DNA of 64,000 nt, taken from Pterois miles. Taxonomy: Eukaryota > Chordata > Actinopteri > Perciformes > Scorpaenidae. The stretch is taken from assembly GCA_947000775.1 (NCBI GenBank), contig CAMQGK010000463.1:3598501-3662500 (forward strand), read 5' to 3'. The notes beneath the pieces are model-generated. The model searched no databases. It was not told the origin of the DNA and worked only from the letters and a program-made list of their open reading frames with translations. Shown here in pieces: positions 1 through 11,731 of the stretch. Numbering within the stretch: position 1 is the stretch's first letter; every line of letters starts with the position of its first letter. A program made the position numbers and the translations under genes.

Positions 1-577
1 GTCATGTGACCGAGCAGACGCTACTGCACATATCAGACATGCTCAGTAGGGCCCAATAAGACCTGGAAGACCCCAGAAGATCAAGGTACTGTTCCAGATG
101 GAAGCCATTTTGCCTTCATGTGCCACTGAGCAACTTTCATAGGAATGAACGAGGTCTCGCCTCCAACGCTGTATTCTGTTCTCTTTATACATCCATGTTC
201 TGTGTCCTCCACTGCTCCTGATGGCATCTGCAAGATTTCACAGACCAGAGGAAAAGAACCAGTCAGAGCTGACCTGGAGTCAGCTGTCCAGCTGCCATCT
301 ATGAGCAGCTGTCAATCACTCGTGAACTCCGATCAAACTGCCAAACTAGGCAGTGCTGATCAAATATGAATGATTATTTCTCTCCTCAGGTGTTTTCAGA
401 ATCATCTTGTAGTTACTGTTTAGCTGTAAAATGAGAAAGTTTGTGAACCGGCAGCCATGTTTAAATCTCTTGGGATTCCAAGCACTGCTCACATGACCAG
501 AGCACAGCCAATAGAAAAGCTCTCTCTCTCTGAAATGACCTGTGATTGGTCAAAATGTGCCACACTTGAATTACAAT
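1..577 (+). repeat. Dispersed repeat, cut by window edge
   Basis: Bases about 330-480 match 41740-41930 in direct orientation, sharing ATCAAACT, AAACTAGGCAG, GATCAAATATGAAT, CATCTTGTAGTTACTG and CGGCAGCCATGTT. Bases 497-565 match the reverse complement of about 41350-41415. It is therefore a copy of the family forming the foldback at 41340-42020. No coding sequence is seen. Confidence 0.65.
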
Positions 578-591
578 ATGCTGAAAGGTTA

Positions 592-972
592 GGGCTGCAC
601 GGTGGTGCAGTGGTTAGCGCTGTTGCCTCACAGCAGGTGAGGGTCGCAGGTTCGATTCCGGCTTGGGACTCTTCTGTGTGGAGTTTGCATGTTCTCCCCG
701 TGTAAGCGTGGGTTTTCTCCGGGTACTCCGGCTTCCTCCCACAGTCCAAAGACATGCTGTTTAGGTTAATTGATGACTCTAAATTGCCCGTAGGTGTGGA
801 TGTGAACGTGAATAGTTGTCTGTCTATATGTTGTCTGTCTCTATGTGCCCTGCGATGGACTGACGACCTGTCCAGGGTGAACCCCGCCTTCGCTCAATGC
901 CAGCTGGGATCGGCTCCAGCCCCCCCGTGACCCCTAACGGGAAAAGCGGTTGACAATGGATGGATGGATGGA
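592..972 (+). mobile_element. tRNA-derived SINE family 1 (DANA/V-SINE-like), complete
   Basis: The 5' end is tRNA-like, with an A-box-like TGGTGCAGTGG (603-613) and a B box GGTTCGATTCC (649-659). The body has the typical fish SINE core (GTGGAGTTTGCATGTTCTCC, then TCCAAAGACATGC) and a tail of GGAT repeats. A perfect 10-base target duplication TGAAAGGTTA flanks it at 582-591 and 973-982. Expression would have depended on RNA polymerase III and a partner LINE. Confidence 0.9.
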
Positions 973-1542
973 TGAAAGGTTATTATGAAATTTTTGCCCA
1001 GTGATGCCAAAAGCAATTGTTGCCAACTTTAAGATGCAACATGATGCATTTCTTTATTCATAAAACTAACAACTGACATGTAGTCAGACTTTGCAGTCTG
1101 TCTTTTGAACCCAAAAGTGTGGAGTGGGTCTGTGTGTGTCTGATTTCAGTCTACTCAGAGTCTCCTGAATATTCACACAATGTCTATGTTTAGCTTTGTG
1201 ATCAGATCTATGTTTCTTCTGCTTTTTTTGCACCAACTTCTTCTCTTCCTCTGGTCACTAACCATATTATTAGTTAAAGAAAAGGAGGACTTACGTCACT
1301 GTGGCCCGACACTCTATCCTAATAAATGTCTTCAAGCTGCCTATAATTTATACAAATTAATAGTATGTTCACACAGAAATGATGTAATATTATTAGGTGT
1401 TATACTGGCTTTGAGTGCTTTGAGTGGTCGGCAGACTAGAAAGGCGCTATATAAATGCAAGTCCATTTACCATTTACTGGACACATTTAATGACACCACA
1501 TGAATCTAAGAACCTGTTCTGTCTATCATCTATCCGTTTCAA

Positions 1543-1543
<1 letters not shown>

Positions 1544-1578
<35 letters not shown>
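1544..1578 (+). repeat. (TG)n microsatellite
   Basis: Uninterrupted TG dinucleotides over 35 bases. Confidence 0.98.
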
Positions 1579-1579
<1 letters not shown>

Positions 1580-4500
1580 GTATTGTTGTTCACAGTGCGT
1601 GGGCCAAGGTTGGCATGGACACTGTGGAGTAGGAGGTCTCTTCTGGCATCATTTCCATGTCCTCTGACCACCGTCATGACAGGGAAGCCACAATGACGAG
1701 GAATTTTAACATTGCGGTTACAGTAACAAGAGTAGGCCACAAACAACGCCCCTCGGCCTCCATGCCTCCACATCCAACTCTCCTCATTGTTTTTCCCATT
1801 ATATGTTCTCTTACTCACTTAATATCCTTTCCTTCCTCGGTGTCTCCTTCCTCTGAAACACCCACTGAAGCCCCTGAGGCTCTGGGTAGCCTGAGCATTA
1901 TAATCAGAGGCCATGTGAGGTTGAGGTGAAAGATGAGCTTTACACAAAACAACTATGACAAGGCTGTCTGTTATTGTAGCTCACAAACAATGGCCTCATA
2001 CAAGCCTCTGCAGCTACACTGACAGTAAAGTCTAAATAGCTGTAGCGAGAACTGTATGTTTCTTTATTTCTTCTTCTAAAAGCAGGTCAGCTCCCCCTAG
2101 ATAACCCCAGACGAAGTACTAATTCTATAAGAGTGATGGAAAAATAGTTTAAAGTAGGTTAAAACGGAGTTTCTCTTATGTGTGAGTTTGTATGTGTCCC
2201 TGTGCACGTCTTTTTTATATCTATAGGGGCTGTGTATTGACTTTTTTGTTTGATGCACATACGCATGCACATGCACAGCGCATGCATTTGTTAACTCAAG
2301 ACCATCAACACTATTCAAGGTACTTACCGGAACCTCGTGAATTAATGATTTACTATCTTGGCTCGAATAAATGCAGTGAGAATATGTTGATATTGGAAAA
2401 GCCCATTTCTTTCAATTTATTACAAACTGTGTGCCTTCATGTCCTTTTCGCTGTGGAAGCCTTTTTCCTTGCCAGCCCGCAATTTACATAAAAGCATTTA
2501 TTTCATCATCACACCATAAACGAAGATGTACGGATTAGGACTTTTATTCTTTTAAGGGCCATATACGGGTGGAAAAAATGAAGTTGTATTGTAATTAAAT
2601 GATCTACTTATTCATTAAATGTATTTTCCTGTAACTGGTAAAAGGTAATATTGGTTAGCGTTTTTATGGCTTCTCCTCGTCTCATGCCAGTGAGACACTG
2701 AGCTGGCCTTCACACCAGACACCAAGCTGGCTTTGAGACAGCTACTTGCCTCATCCCTCTTCCTTCTGTTCCTCTTATACCCTGCAGCTCTTTTTGTCTT
2801 TGCATCACTAGTCTTTCTCTGTCCTCTTCCTCCTTTCAATCTTCTCAAACGTCCCTCACCTCCACGCTTCCTTCCATTAATTGCAGGGCTCCCTGTGAGC
2901 CCATACCATTCCTGAGGGAGGTTCAGCCGTGAATAGCCAGCCTTGAATGTTGGCTCTTTGGCCCGGCACCACGTCCCATTTGGCCCAGCCATGGTGGAAA
3001 AGCCAAGCGGCGACCACATAATGACCGGTGTCTGAGGGCCTGGCTAATTTTTCATGTTCAAACAGGCGGCTGACTCCTCGGCCCAGACTAGGGCTAATGT
3101 AAGGTTTGTCAGTGCCCTCCAGGGGTCGTAAAACATGGCAACCTGAGCCTCTGATCTCTTTTACACAATCTGCACCGAGAACAGCCTTTAGCAGCAATGA
3201 CAGATTTAGCAAATCACATAAAAATATCACAAGACACATTTTCCAAACAACTTCTTGATACACAGAAAAGTATTATGACATGTTTTCTTGACAGCTAGAA
3301 CTAAATATTCAAAGAAGAGACACCGCAGGTGAATAGGGTAAAATTTTACCTAATTGATATCACCATGACACTTCCCCTTGTTGATTACTTACAGTGAGAA
3401 CATTATTTTTTGTTATACAAGTTTTCTAAAATGTTATATTTAAATATGCAAATTGAGCATTATATTATGAACTATGCACCAATTTGCATACATTTCCAGA
3501 ACAGAAATCTGAACACCGGATAAAGCCAGGTTAAATTTCTTCTTTCATTTTGTTGCCATATTAGAGGGAAATTTGTTTCTCTCTTTTTATCACTCCATAA
3601 ATCAGAAAATACCATCAAGAGCCATTGAAAAAATCCATGTTCGCCATGTTGTTAGAAATAAATGTTGCATAAATTAGGCTATGATTGATATATGAACAAA
3701 CCCCTTTGTAAAAACCTTCAGAATATAGATAGGAATGAAACTGGAAGGTACAGTAAGTGCATGCATTGTAAAACCGCATACATATTCCAAGACACCTATA
3801 AACCTGTTTTTTTTTTTATAATTCCATGTTTAAATATGCAGATGAGGCATTATCTAATGCTACGTTTTGGTGAATTCAGGAGAAATCTACAGATGCAATT
3901 AGACAATGTGTGGTAAAATAAAAACTAAATGTGTATTTTGGATGTAGTCTGAAAGACAACAAGTTATGGAAGCAAAACAGCCCAAAATCTCAAAATTAAC
4001 CAGCACAATGCTCCCCACTATATACATTTTTTCAAATGAGGGGTCAATAACACACCCAGGTGTATGTGGTGTTATCTTGTATGAATTATTATTAATAAAG
4101 ACAAACCAGATGAGTGACTATATGTGTGTCACCTTTTCATTTTTGGGTGATGCAATGCGATTTTTTTCACTTATCCTGTCTGTCTTCAACAGCTCTGAAG
4201 CAATGGAAGATCATTTAGTCTTACGTAGAGGGGAAGCCACATTATTTCTGCTCTCTCCTCTTGCGGTCAGTTCACCCTTGTCTGTGTAATCTGACACCCG
4301 AGCTCTGTTACTCCGGATCCTGGCCTGTTCCCGTTAGTTCACCGATGGGTGTTTATTTAGATTTTCCTAGCTCTGCCGGCCTGTTGCTTGAGTTCTTCAC
4401 TCTCCTTCCTGCCTGGCGATGCTACTGTTGGCTTGAATCTGTGTGGTTTTGCTCCAACAAACTGCATGCAAATCATCCCTCCGACAGGCAGAAAGATAAA

Positions 4501-4852
4501 CATCCTCAATGTATTAGCCTTCTCGGTGTAGTACGACACAGAGAGGGGAAATATGGTTTTGGAAGGCAGTGCATCCTGATTGTTTGTTAAATGCAGAGTT
4601 GGCGACTCTAGGTGTGAGGGACTTCATACTTTAAATAGGTTAGCGGTAAGAATGCAGCTAACACAAATGTGTTGTGCTGTCGAGATACACTAATTATTTG
4701 CAGGTATAAAAAGAATAAGGCACAGAGATGAGCTGGATTAAGAAAAATAGACCACCTCTATGGTGACCCACATAATCCATTATGTAGATGAAGGCAATAT
4801 CCACAATGTGTGTTGTGTGGGTAGTTCACAACACAACTGTCTACATTCATTC

Positions 4853-4854
<2 letters not shown>

Positions 4855-4898
<44 letters not shown>
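4855..4898 (+). repeat. (TG)n microsatellite
   Basis: Uninterrupted TG dinucleotides over 44 bases. Confidence 0.98.
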
Positions 4899-4899
<1 letters not shown>

Positions 4900-6670
4900 C
4901 TGTCCCTTTACATCCACATGCATGCAGTGTATTGTGAAAATAACAGAAGGTGCTTAAATACACAATGAAGGATTGCCACTATACTTATACCACGTATACT
5001 ATAGTGTATACCAAGTATATCTTACATTATTTACTGCTATTTTAATGATCATGACTGATCACCTTTGCACCATTTTGTGATGTGCTTGTGTGTAGCCTGC
5101 AGATTTAGTTTGCCACCCAAATATAATGTGTTTAGGAAGTGCACTTTCATTGGCCGTGGCAGTTTAAGGTGACACAAAAAAAAGATGCTACAATTGCACA
5201 GAACTTGAGAAATCCTCAGAGAGATTCTGGTTAAAATCAGTCACTAAATGACAAAATTGGTTCGCTAAAGGGACTGAATGGTGGTTTTATATTTGTCACT
5301 AATGGCGATTGTATTCCATACAGGTTTAGAAATGAGAAAGCATGCATGGGAACAAAACGATTATGAAAACATCCGTCTTCACAAAGACAAAGAAAGATTG
5401 AAGACATTCAAGAAGTTTATTGTCATATGCACAATAAAAACACAGCGGTTACACCACACAATTAAATGCTTATTTTGTCCGTGTCCCTTCATGCAACACT
5501 AATAAAAAGAAAGAATTTAAGTGAAAAATATGAGTTAAAATGTTAAACAAAATTAACTGCACTATGCATCATGTAAATATTACATATACAAGTGGTAGTA
5601 ATGCACCGTGTGTAAACATGAACAGTAATATTGCAGAGTAATGTAAATATTGCACAGCAGTGTAGATTTCACAGGCAAGTGTCTGTGAAATCTGTGAATT
5701 CATTGCTGGTTAATCTGCTTCATCATGCTGAGGCAGTACTTCCCTATTAGAAACAGTATATTGATAGAGTTCATATCAGAAAGGCATTAGGGTCAAATAT
5801 TATAACTCATAGTAGTACTCTACCTGGTATAATGAAGCCACTCTTTCAAATCCCATAGACATAGATGAGATCACGCACACTTATAAGTGTGCTAAGAATT
5901 TATTTACCCTGGTTTGCACACTGAGGAGAAATAGACAGTAAAGCATACAGAAGTGCTTCTGTGATTTTTTTTTTTTTTTTTTTCACTTTACTTCACACTT
6001 CACCACTTTTATCAAGTAGACTGTTAACAGCTGCCCTGAAAAGCCTTTTATCGCTAACTCAAAATGCTTTCCTGTGTGAGGAACACAGACCAATACTCAG
6101 CTTCTCAATAAATATGGACTTTTTCTTGAGGTCTTCTCATGAAAACCTGTTTGTTACTGCTACACAGGATGTACATCTTTGGTAACTTCACCTACAACTT
6201 ACATGTAACCTCAGTGTGAAAGTACCTTGTGGCGTAGTGGAATATCCGTCATTGAGTGAATAGTGCAGTGCCTGTTGAAAACATGACTGTTCAGAACGGG
6301 CTGAATGCTCAGCCTGTGGTGTTGCTGCTTGCAGTTTTCTCGAGAACCGCTCAACCTGCCATGACATAAGTGCATCACACACCCGAAGTCGTGGCTACTC
6401 GCAGTCGGTGACATACAATTAGTGGAGGTCATTTCCAAATAGGCGTATTAGTCACTTGCTTTAACATAACTACTGTGGAGAGTGTGGATTTAACGTTATT
6501 ACTGTTATAAGTCAGTATCAGTCGGACACCGAAATTCAGTCTTACTCACAGGGGACAAACACACAGGTTGCAGATTACTCAACGGTCAGCCCGGTGAAAT
6601 ACTTGAATCTGCTTCCAGCTAGCTATGACTATGATTTTTTTTATTCAAATTTTCAAAGTTTATTAATACT

Positions 6671-7405
6671 AACTAGAAAAGCACTCAGAGAGCGCAGACC
6701 TCCGCCAAGCACCATAGTTTAATTTTAATATTGTAATTCACTCCAAAATAAAAATCCTACATTTTTTAAAAAGAATTTCATATCAGAGGCAAACATAGAA
6801 CATATATACAAGACACAACATAAAACTCACAAGACATTAGGCCAAAATGTAAGAGTACCCCCATTTTTTATATAAATTGCTATAAAATCATCCCATCTGG
6901 GTCAGATCTGGATCAGCCTTTGGGATTTGATAGAAGTACACATTGTAAATCCCTGAGTCAAATTTCTTGATCTTTGGGCAACAAGTACCAGAGATATTGA
7001 GAAACAATTTTTTGGGTCCCATTGACCCCAATGTTAACGAAAATTTCAAAGTGATCCAGAATCCAGGATTTCTTCCGGATCACCCCCAAAATGAATGTTC
7101 TTCCTTTTTACATTTTCGACACACCCTGAAAATTTCATCAAAATCCGTCTATAAGTTTTTGAGTTATCTTGAACAGACAAACAAATAAACAAACAAACAG
7201 ACAAACAAACACTGGCAAAAACATAACCTCCTTGGCGGAGGTAAATATGTCACATGTCCAAATTGCGCCCAATTTGACACTTGACAGCTTTGGGTCCCCA
7301 GCGATACACCCTTCAAGTGTAACATTGATCGGATGAACGATTCTTGAGATATATGCGAATAACACAGACAGAAAGAGATTCCTCGCTTTATAGTTAGATG
7401 AATTA
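6671..7405. mobile_element. Dispersed repeat with inverted ACCTCCGCCAAG ends
   Basis: ACCTCCGCCAAG near 6701 is repeated in inverse as CTTGGCGGAGGT near 7230. Between them lies text typical of a fish interspersed repeat, ending in a CAAA-rich stretch (7177-7210). A further repeat-like block runs to the GAAAGAGATTCCTCGC stretch near 7371-7386. No transposase frame survives and I cannot assign a superfamily. Confidence 0.55.
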
Positions 7406-7410
7406 GAGCA

Positions 7411-8989
7411 GAATCTGTTTATGACAAAAATACTTGAGACAGTCTTCACTCTTGTATTGCTCCACATCTGAATTCTGTATGTCGAGCACTGTCTCCTCAA
7501 GCTCAGGAAACAATGTGAGAGAGAGGTTTTCCATGTTTATTAATTTCATTGTTCTTTAGGGCAGCAGTGGTTTCAGCAATGGACTGTATGCTTTGCAAAT
7601 TAATGTCGATCTTACAAAGAATCTAGTGTGACAGACAGTCTTGAATAAACACTGGGTGGGGTAGAAATGTTTCGAAAAGCCAATGGAGTAGTGGAGCTTG
7701 AAAGAAATGGTATAATTTATTATAATTCACTGGGAGGGGAGGGCTAGTATTGGCTATAGGGCAGTGTTAAAGGACATTTGAGTGGGACAGGCGATCTCTG
7801 ATGCAGTGTACTTAATGTAAAAGTTGGTAAATATTGGTACAGTATGGGACAGGGAGGGACTAGGACATTGGTTTGATTGTGATAAATATTGAGTACTATA
7901 TGGAAAAAATGGAAATTCTGATGGACAAGCTATATCTGGCTGTACTGAAGAGTGCATTGGTTTCTAAATGACCTTGCTGGTAAAGAATAACAGTGATGGA
8001 TTTGTGTTACGCCAGTGGCTGGAAATCTAATGCAAACGTGACGCAAAAGAGGGCAACCTAAAGAGGAGGTTGGAAAAAGAAAGGACAGCTCCACCACGTC
8101 TGGGTTTGTGGCTACATGGTATCTGCCAACGCTGAGACAAACCCAGTAATTCACCCAAAATGTTAGTCTCTTAATTCATGGTATCTATAACAGATAGCTG
8201 TAACACACATAAGCAACCTAAAAGAGATTCACATGTGCATCCACACAGGCAGATATTATTATGGTAAGAGATTGAGAACCAACAGCAGACACATTTATAC
8301 AATCTTTACAAAGCAGAAAAATGGTCTTGCAGGAGTGAAAAATGGCGGTACTAATGGCGTAACTCTTAATGTGATGTTTTATGAGGAAAAAAATCAAGAC
8401 AAGTAACACAACAGGCTTTAACGTCCTTCAACTTTTGACTTCTTGATATGCGTCATTCTCAATGTGGAGTTACTGTAGAGGTCAGGACACTGAAAAGCTC
8501 ATTGACAAACAAGGTCAACATGTTTGAAATTTATGCTAACCTGCAGTCTGTTATTTGTTAAAAGCCAGGAAAATGCATGAACTAAAATGAAAAAGGATAC
8601 ATTTTAATTAATAGTAGTTTGTTGGGTTTAAGTAGCTCTGTCTTCTCTTCAGGTAGGGAGCAAACAGGAAGTATTGCTGTTTTCCTCATGGCAGACAGCA
8701 TGGTGGATCGGTTGTGTATAGGTTGTGTAGGTGCTCATTTTCACTTTCCTGCAGCCCACAGAAAGTGATGAAAGCAATGGCTGTAAGTCTATTTTGTCTG
8801 ACACATGTTCAGCGTATTCTATTGGTGTATATTGTTTGTCTTTGCAACATAGCTAGCTAGCAGCTGAGCTTCGTCTCTGAAAAATAGCTTCAGAAAAATG
8901 TTTGTAGATGAGATCAATGCAGTTGTATAGTTTGTTGTTAAATGATAAACAGAAATACCAATCATTAAATTTGCACATTTCTGTCAACC
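7411..8989. other. Intergenic, no gene recognised
   Basis: I see no coding exon, RNA gene or named repeat here. Short open frames have no recognisable domain. Confidence 0.5.
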
Positions 8990-9530
8990 TGAAAAACTGT
9001 AAAGCTACATTGTTCGGGATTTGGTGTGGCTGCAGGTTGCAACCAACTGAATACCTCTTCGCTCATTCCTCCCTTTTCAAGACTGCGGTAACAGGAGCTG
9101 CCAAGTGTAAAATCATGGTAACGCTGTTCGCCTCGCTCAGAGGCCGTCCTTACCATAATAACACAACTTCAGGAGCAAAGGAAGTTAGACAGTGTCAGTA
9201 CCACCAGGTGGTAGTACCACCGTTGCACTCTGTGGCTTATACTACAGTTACTGCAGTTTCACAAGCATGTCGGAGAACTACGGTGGCCTTCAGATAACAT
9301 AAAAACATGAAAGTCTCTCTCTTGAGTCCTCAGTCTCCAGTGTTTGGTTTGTCCTTTCTGGACTACTGCAGATACGTGGCGGAGCAACATGGCGGACTCT
9401 GTGAAGAGGACCCACTCCCTGTGTAGATATGAAGGGCTCATTCTATGCTAACAAAAACACTTAGTTTCAGGTGATTATATACTCGTGAGTTATGAATATT
9501 ATATTCCATTTCTGTTCCTGTAAGCTAACG
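8990..9530 (+). repeat. Partial dispersed repeat with CATGGCGGACTCTG block
   Basis: The segment around 9380-9510 (ATGGCGGACTCTGTG, AAGGGCTCATTCTA, TATGAATATTATATTCC) resembles the 3' part of the fish repeat family whose TTAAAGGAACA ends bound 44930-45750. The terminal repeat is not visible, so it is truncated or diverged. Confidence 0.4.
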
Positions 9531-10642
9531 GCTCCTAATAACTGCTACTGCTGCTTCCATGTCAACTGAAAATGACATCAGGTGGGACAGATCACTCGCT
9601 CCTGATTGGTTAGGGGAACACAAAACAAAATAACCACCTCTCCTAACATCAAGACAGTATCCATGGCAATGGCATCCCATTGCTCAAATTACAAAAGATG
9701 AACTCCGATTAGAAAGAGATAGTTAGGGGGAGGCAGAGAGAGAAACGGCTGACCTTAAAGGACACAAATATTTGTTTAAGTCTGCATGTGTGTGTATTTT
9801 TTGAGTATGGCAGGAGAAGGAGCTGTCAATGGCTTGTCTCATCTGCAGGCGGGTCCTCCATCCATCAGGGCTTAAGTAGTTTTCCAACAGTACATTGACC
9901 TTGAGTGCCTGGTATCGATTTCCTGTGGTGTCGCACTGAGAGGGGTCGTTACCACGCGGCCCCCGCTGTGGGATGTGATCAGGAACAGATTCCTGAAATC
10001 CCGATGCGATGGTGATGGATCGCCAGCCTCTGCAGACCATCCATCCTCACCTACTGTAACTGGGATGACATCTGCACTGAATCTATCATCATACAAGCCA
10101 CAGGCATGGCGAAGACCGGGATGGGGTGTTACAGCGTGCCATAAACTTTCACACAGGTAGACACAAATACACACTCATTCATGTATGCTATATCTGACCT
10201 TAGCAGAGGGCCATATCAATACATTACCCCCCTCAACTCATCCCTGACAGTCCTGTTTCTATCTATTTGGGACTTGCGATTAGAGCAAAGATAAAATTTA
10301 GATTGCCGATGTGACAAGATGATGTATGACTAGATAAGTGTGTGTCCAGATATAGCTGTGCAGCTACATATAAAAGGCATCCACGCTATAGTAGCTTACA
10401 AACAGACGTCCTCTGTCTGACTCTGTGACATTGCGACGAGCAGAAACTATGAGTAAGGCTCCTCTTTTATAGCATGATGGAATAAACATGACCTTACATG
10501 AGCCAACCTTTGCTCTAACTTACAAATTATTTTTATTAATTAACTAAACAAATTATGAAAAGGTACTTCTTTTGACTTTACAGTGATATTGTTGGTGACA
10601 TAATGTAAGCATGAGAGGAAACATTTTCTCTGGTTAAAACAT
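9531..10642. other. Intergenic, no gene recognised
   Basis: Unique-looking sequence. The overlapping short frames at 9723-10174 on both strands have no recognisable domain. Confidence 0.45.
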
Positions 10643-10830
10643 AGACTGTATCTAAAAAGTGGGCATAGTCACTGTAACGCCACTCACTGGTTTTTGGACT
10701 GTCAACTTCAAGCCTCGAGTTTGGTATTTTGGTCATCACCATCTTGAGTGCAACCAGAGGTGACACGGGAGGGTGGAGCTAAGAACAACCGAACACTGAA
10801 CAAGACATTTCAGTCCAAGCAAAATTTTTC
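10643..10830 (+). repeat. Partial copy of CATAGACTGTAT repeat family
   Basis: It begins CATAGACTGTAT and shares a series of blocks with 21436-21600: GTGGGCAT/GTGGACAT, CACTGGTTTTTGGACTG/CATTGGTTCGTGGACTG, TTGGCATTTTGG-type and CACCATCTTG. The rest of the element is missing. Confidence 0.6.
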
Positions 10831-10925
10831 GTTTTCTGGGGTAATATTATTTATATAATTTTCTATCATCATTTTTCAATATCATTTTCTCATATACCCC
10901 TCTCATGCCAATGACATTGACCCTG

Positions 10926-10955
10926 TTGGACCAGGGTTAACCTGCCCTGGTCCAA
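10926..10955. repeat. 11-bp inverted repeat
   Basis: TTGGACCAGGG and its exact reverse complement CCCTGGTCCAA are separated by 8 bases. It is probably part of a small transposon relic, as nearby text (CCTGGTCGGGAC, CCGGGTCAGATCCGGGA) is also palindrome-rich. Confidence 0.6.
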
Positions 10956-11399
10956 ACCACCTTTTGTCAATTCAAACCAAGCCACTCAATCCTAGCTGAA
11001 CCCTGGTCGGGACTATTCAGATACAACCCGGGTCAGATCCGGGACTTATAGGATAATCTAGTTTAGATAGTGTACATACAGCATTTTCAGCTTTCTAAAA
11101 TGTTTATGCTTTGTGTATGGAGCTGCAATGTATGCTAAAACATACAGACAACATACAGATTTACAGTATCTAGTCATCAACATGAACCTTTTTTCCTTCA
11201 TCTACAGTACCCATTTATTATATACTGTATTAGACTACATTGTGCTATCTGATATGATATTATAGGCAACATTTACAAAAGGATGAGACACTTCTGAAGA
11301 CTAACTAACTTCACCATCCCAGTAAAGATTTGCTTCATATAGTAGGGTTACTAATGTTTTTCAGCTGGGCATGTGGCAACTGTTGGGTAATGTAAGAGC

Positions 11400-11730
11400 T
11401 TCCATCCAGCCATCTGCAACCGCTTATCTTGTTCGGGGTCACGGGGGGGCTGGAGCCGATCCTAGCTGACACTGGGCTAAGGAGGGGTACACCCTGGACA
11501 GGTCGCCAATCCATCGCAGGGCTGGCACATAGAGATAGACAACCATTCACACTCACAATCACACCTACGGGCAAGTCATCAATTAACCTGCATGTCTTTG
11601 GACTGTGGGAGGAAGCAAGAGAAAACCCAGGCTTACATGAGGAGAACATGCGAACTCCACACAGAAGGGCCCAAGCTGGATTCAAACCGACGACCCTCTT
11701 ACTGTGAGGCGACACTGCTAACCACAAGCC
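11400..11730 (-). mobile_element. tRNA-derived SINE family 1
   Basis: Reverse-strand copy of the 592-972 family: GGAT-type tail remnant at 11401, core around 11590-11670 (CATGTCTTTGGACTGTGGGAGGA) and the tRNA-like head near 11670-11730. No clear target duplication is seen. Confidence 0.85.
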
Positions 11731-11731
11731 C

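Larger units (their letters stand above)
983..6670. other. Intergenic, no gene recognised
   Basis: Mostly unique AT-rich sequence with two GT microsatellites. About 3420-3990 looks repetitive: a TTTAAATATGCA module near 3438 recurs near 3829. About 5405-5660 (TTTATTGTCATATGCACA and following) resembles a fish interspersed repeat end. Open frames here are short and lack recognisable domains. Confidence 0.5.

Noticed and set aside
625..660. tRNA-like sequence with a good B box
   Set aside because: It is the head of a SINE, with no cloverleaf that closes; not a functional tRNA gene.
1180..1503. 107-codon frame beginning with a hydrophobic leader-like segment
   Set aside because: Looks like a signal peptide plus short protein, but the rest has no motif and there is no adjacent splice or promoter evidence.
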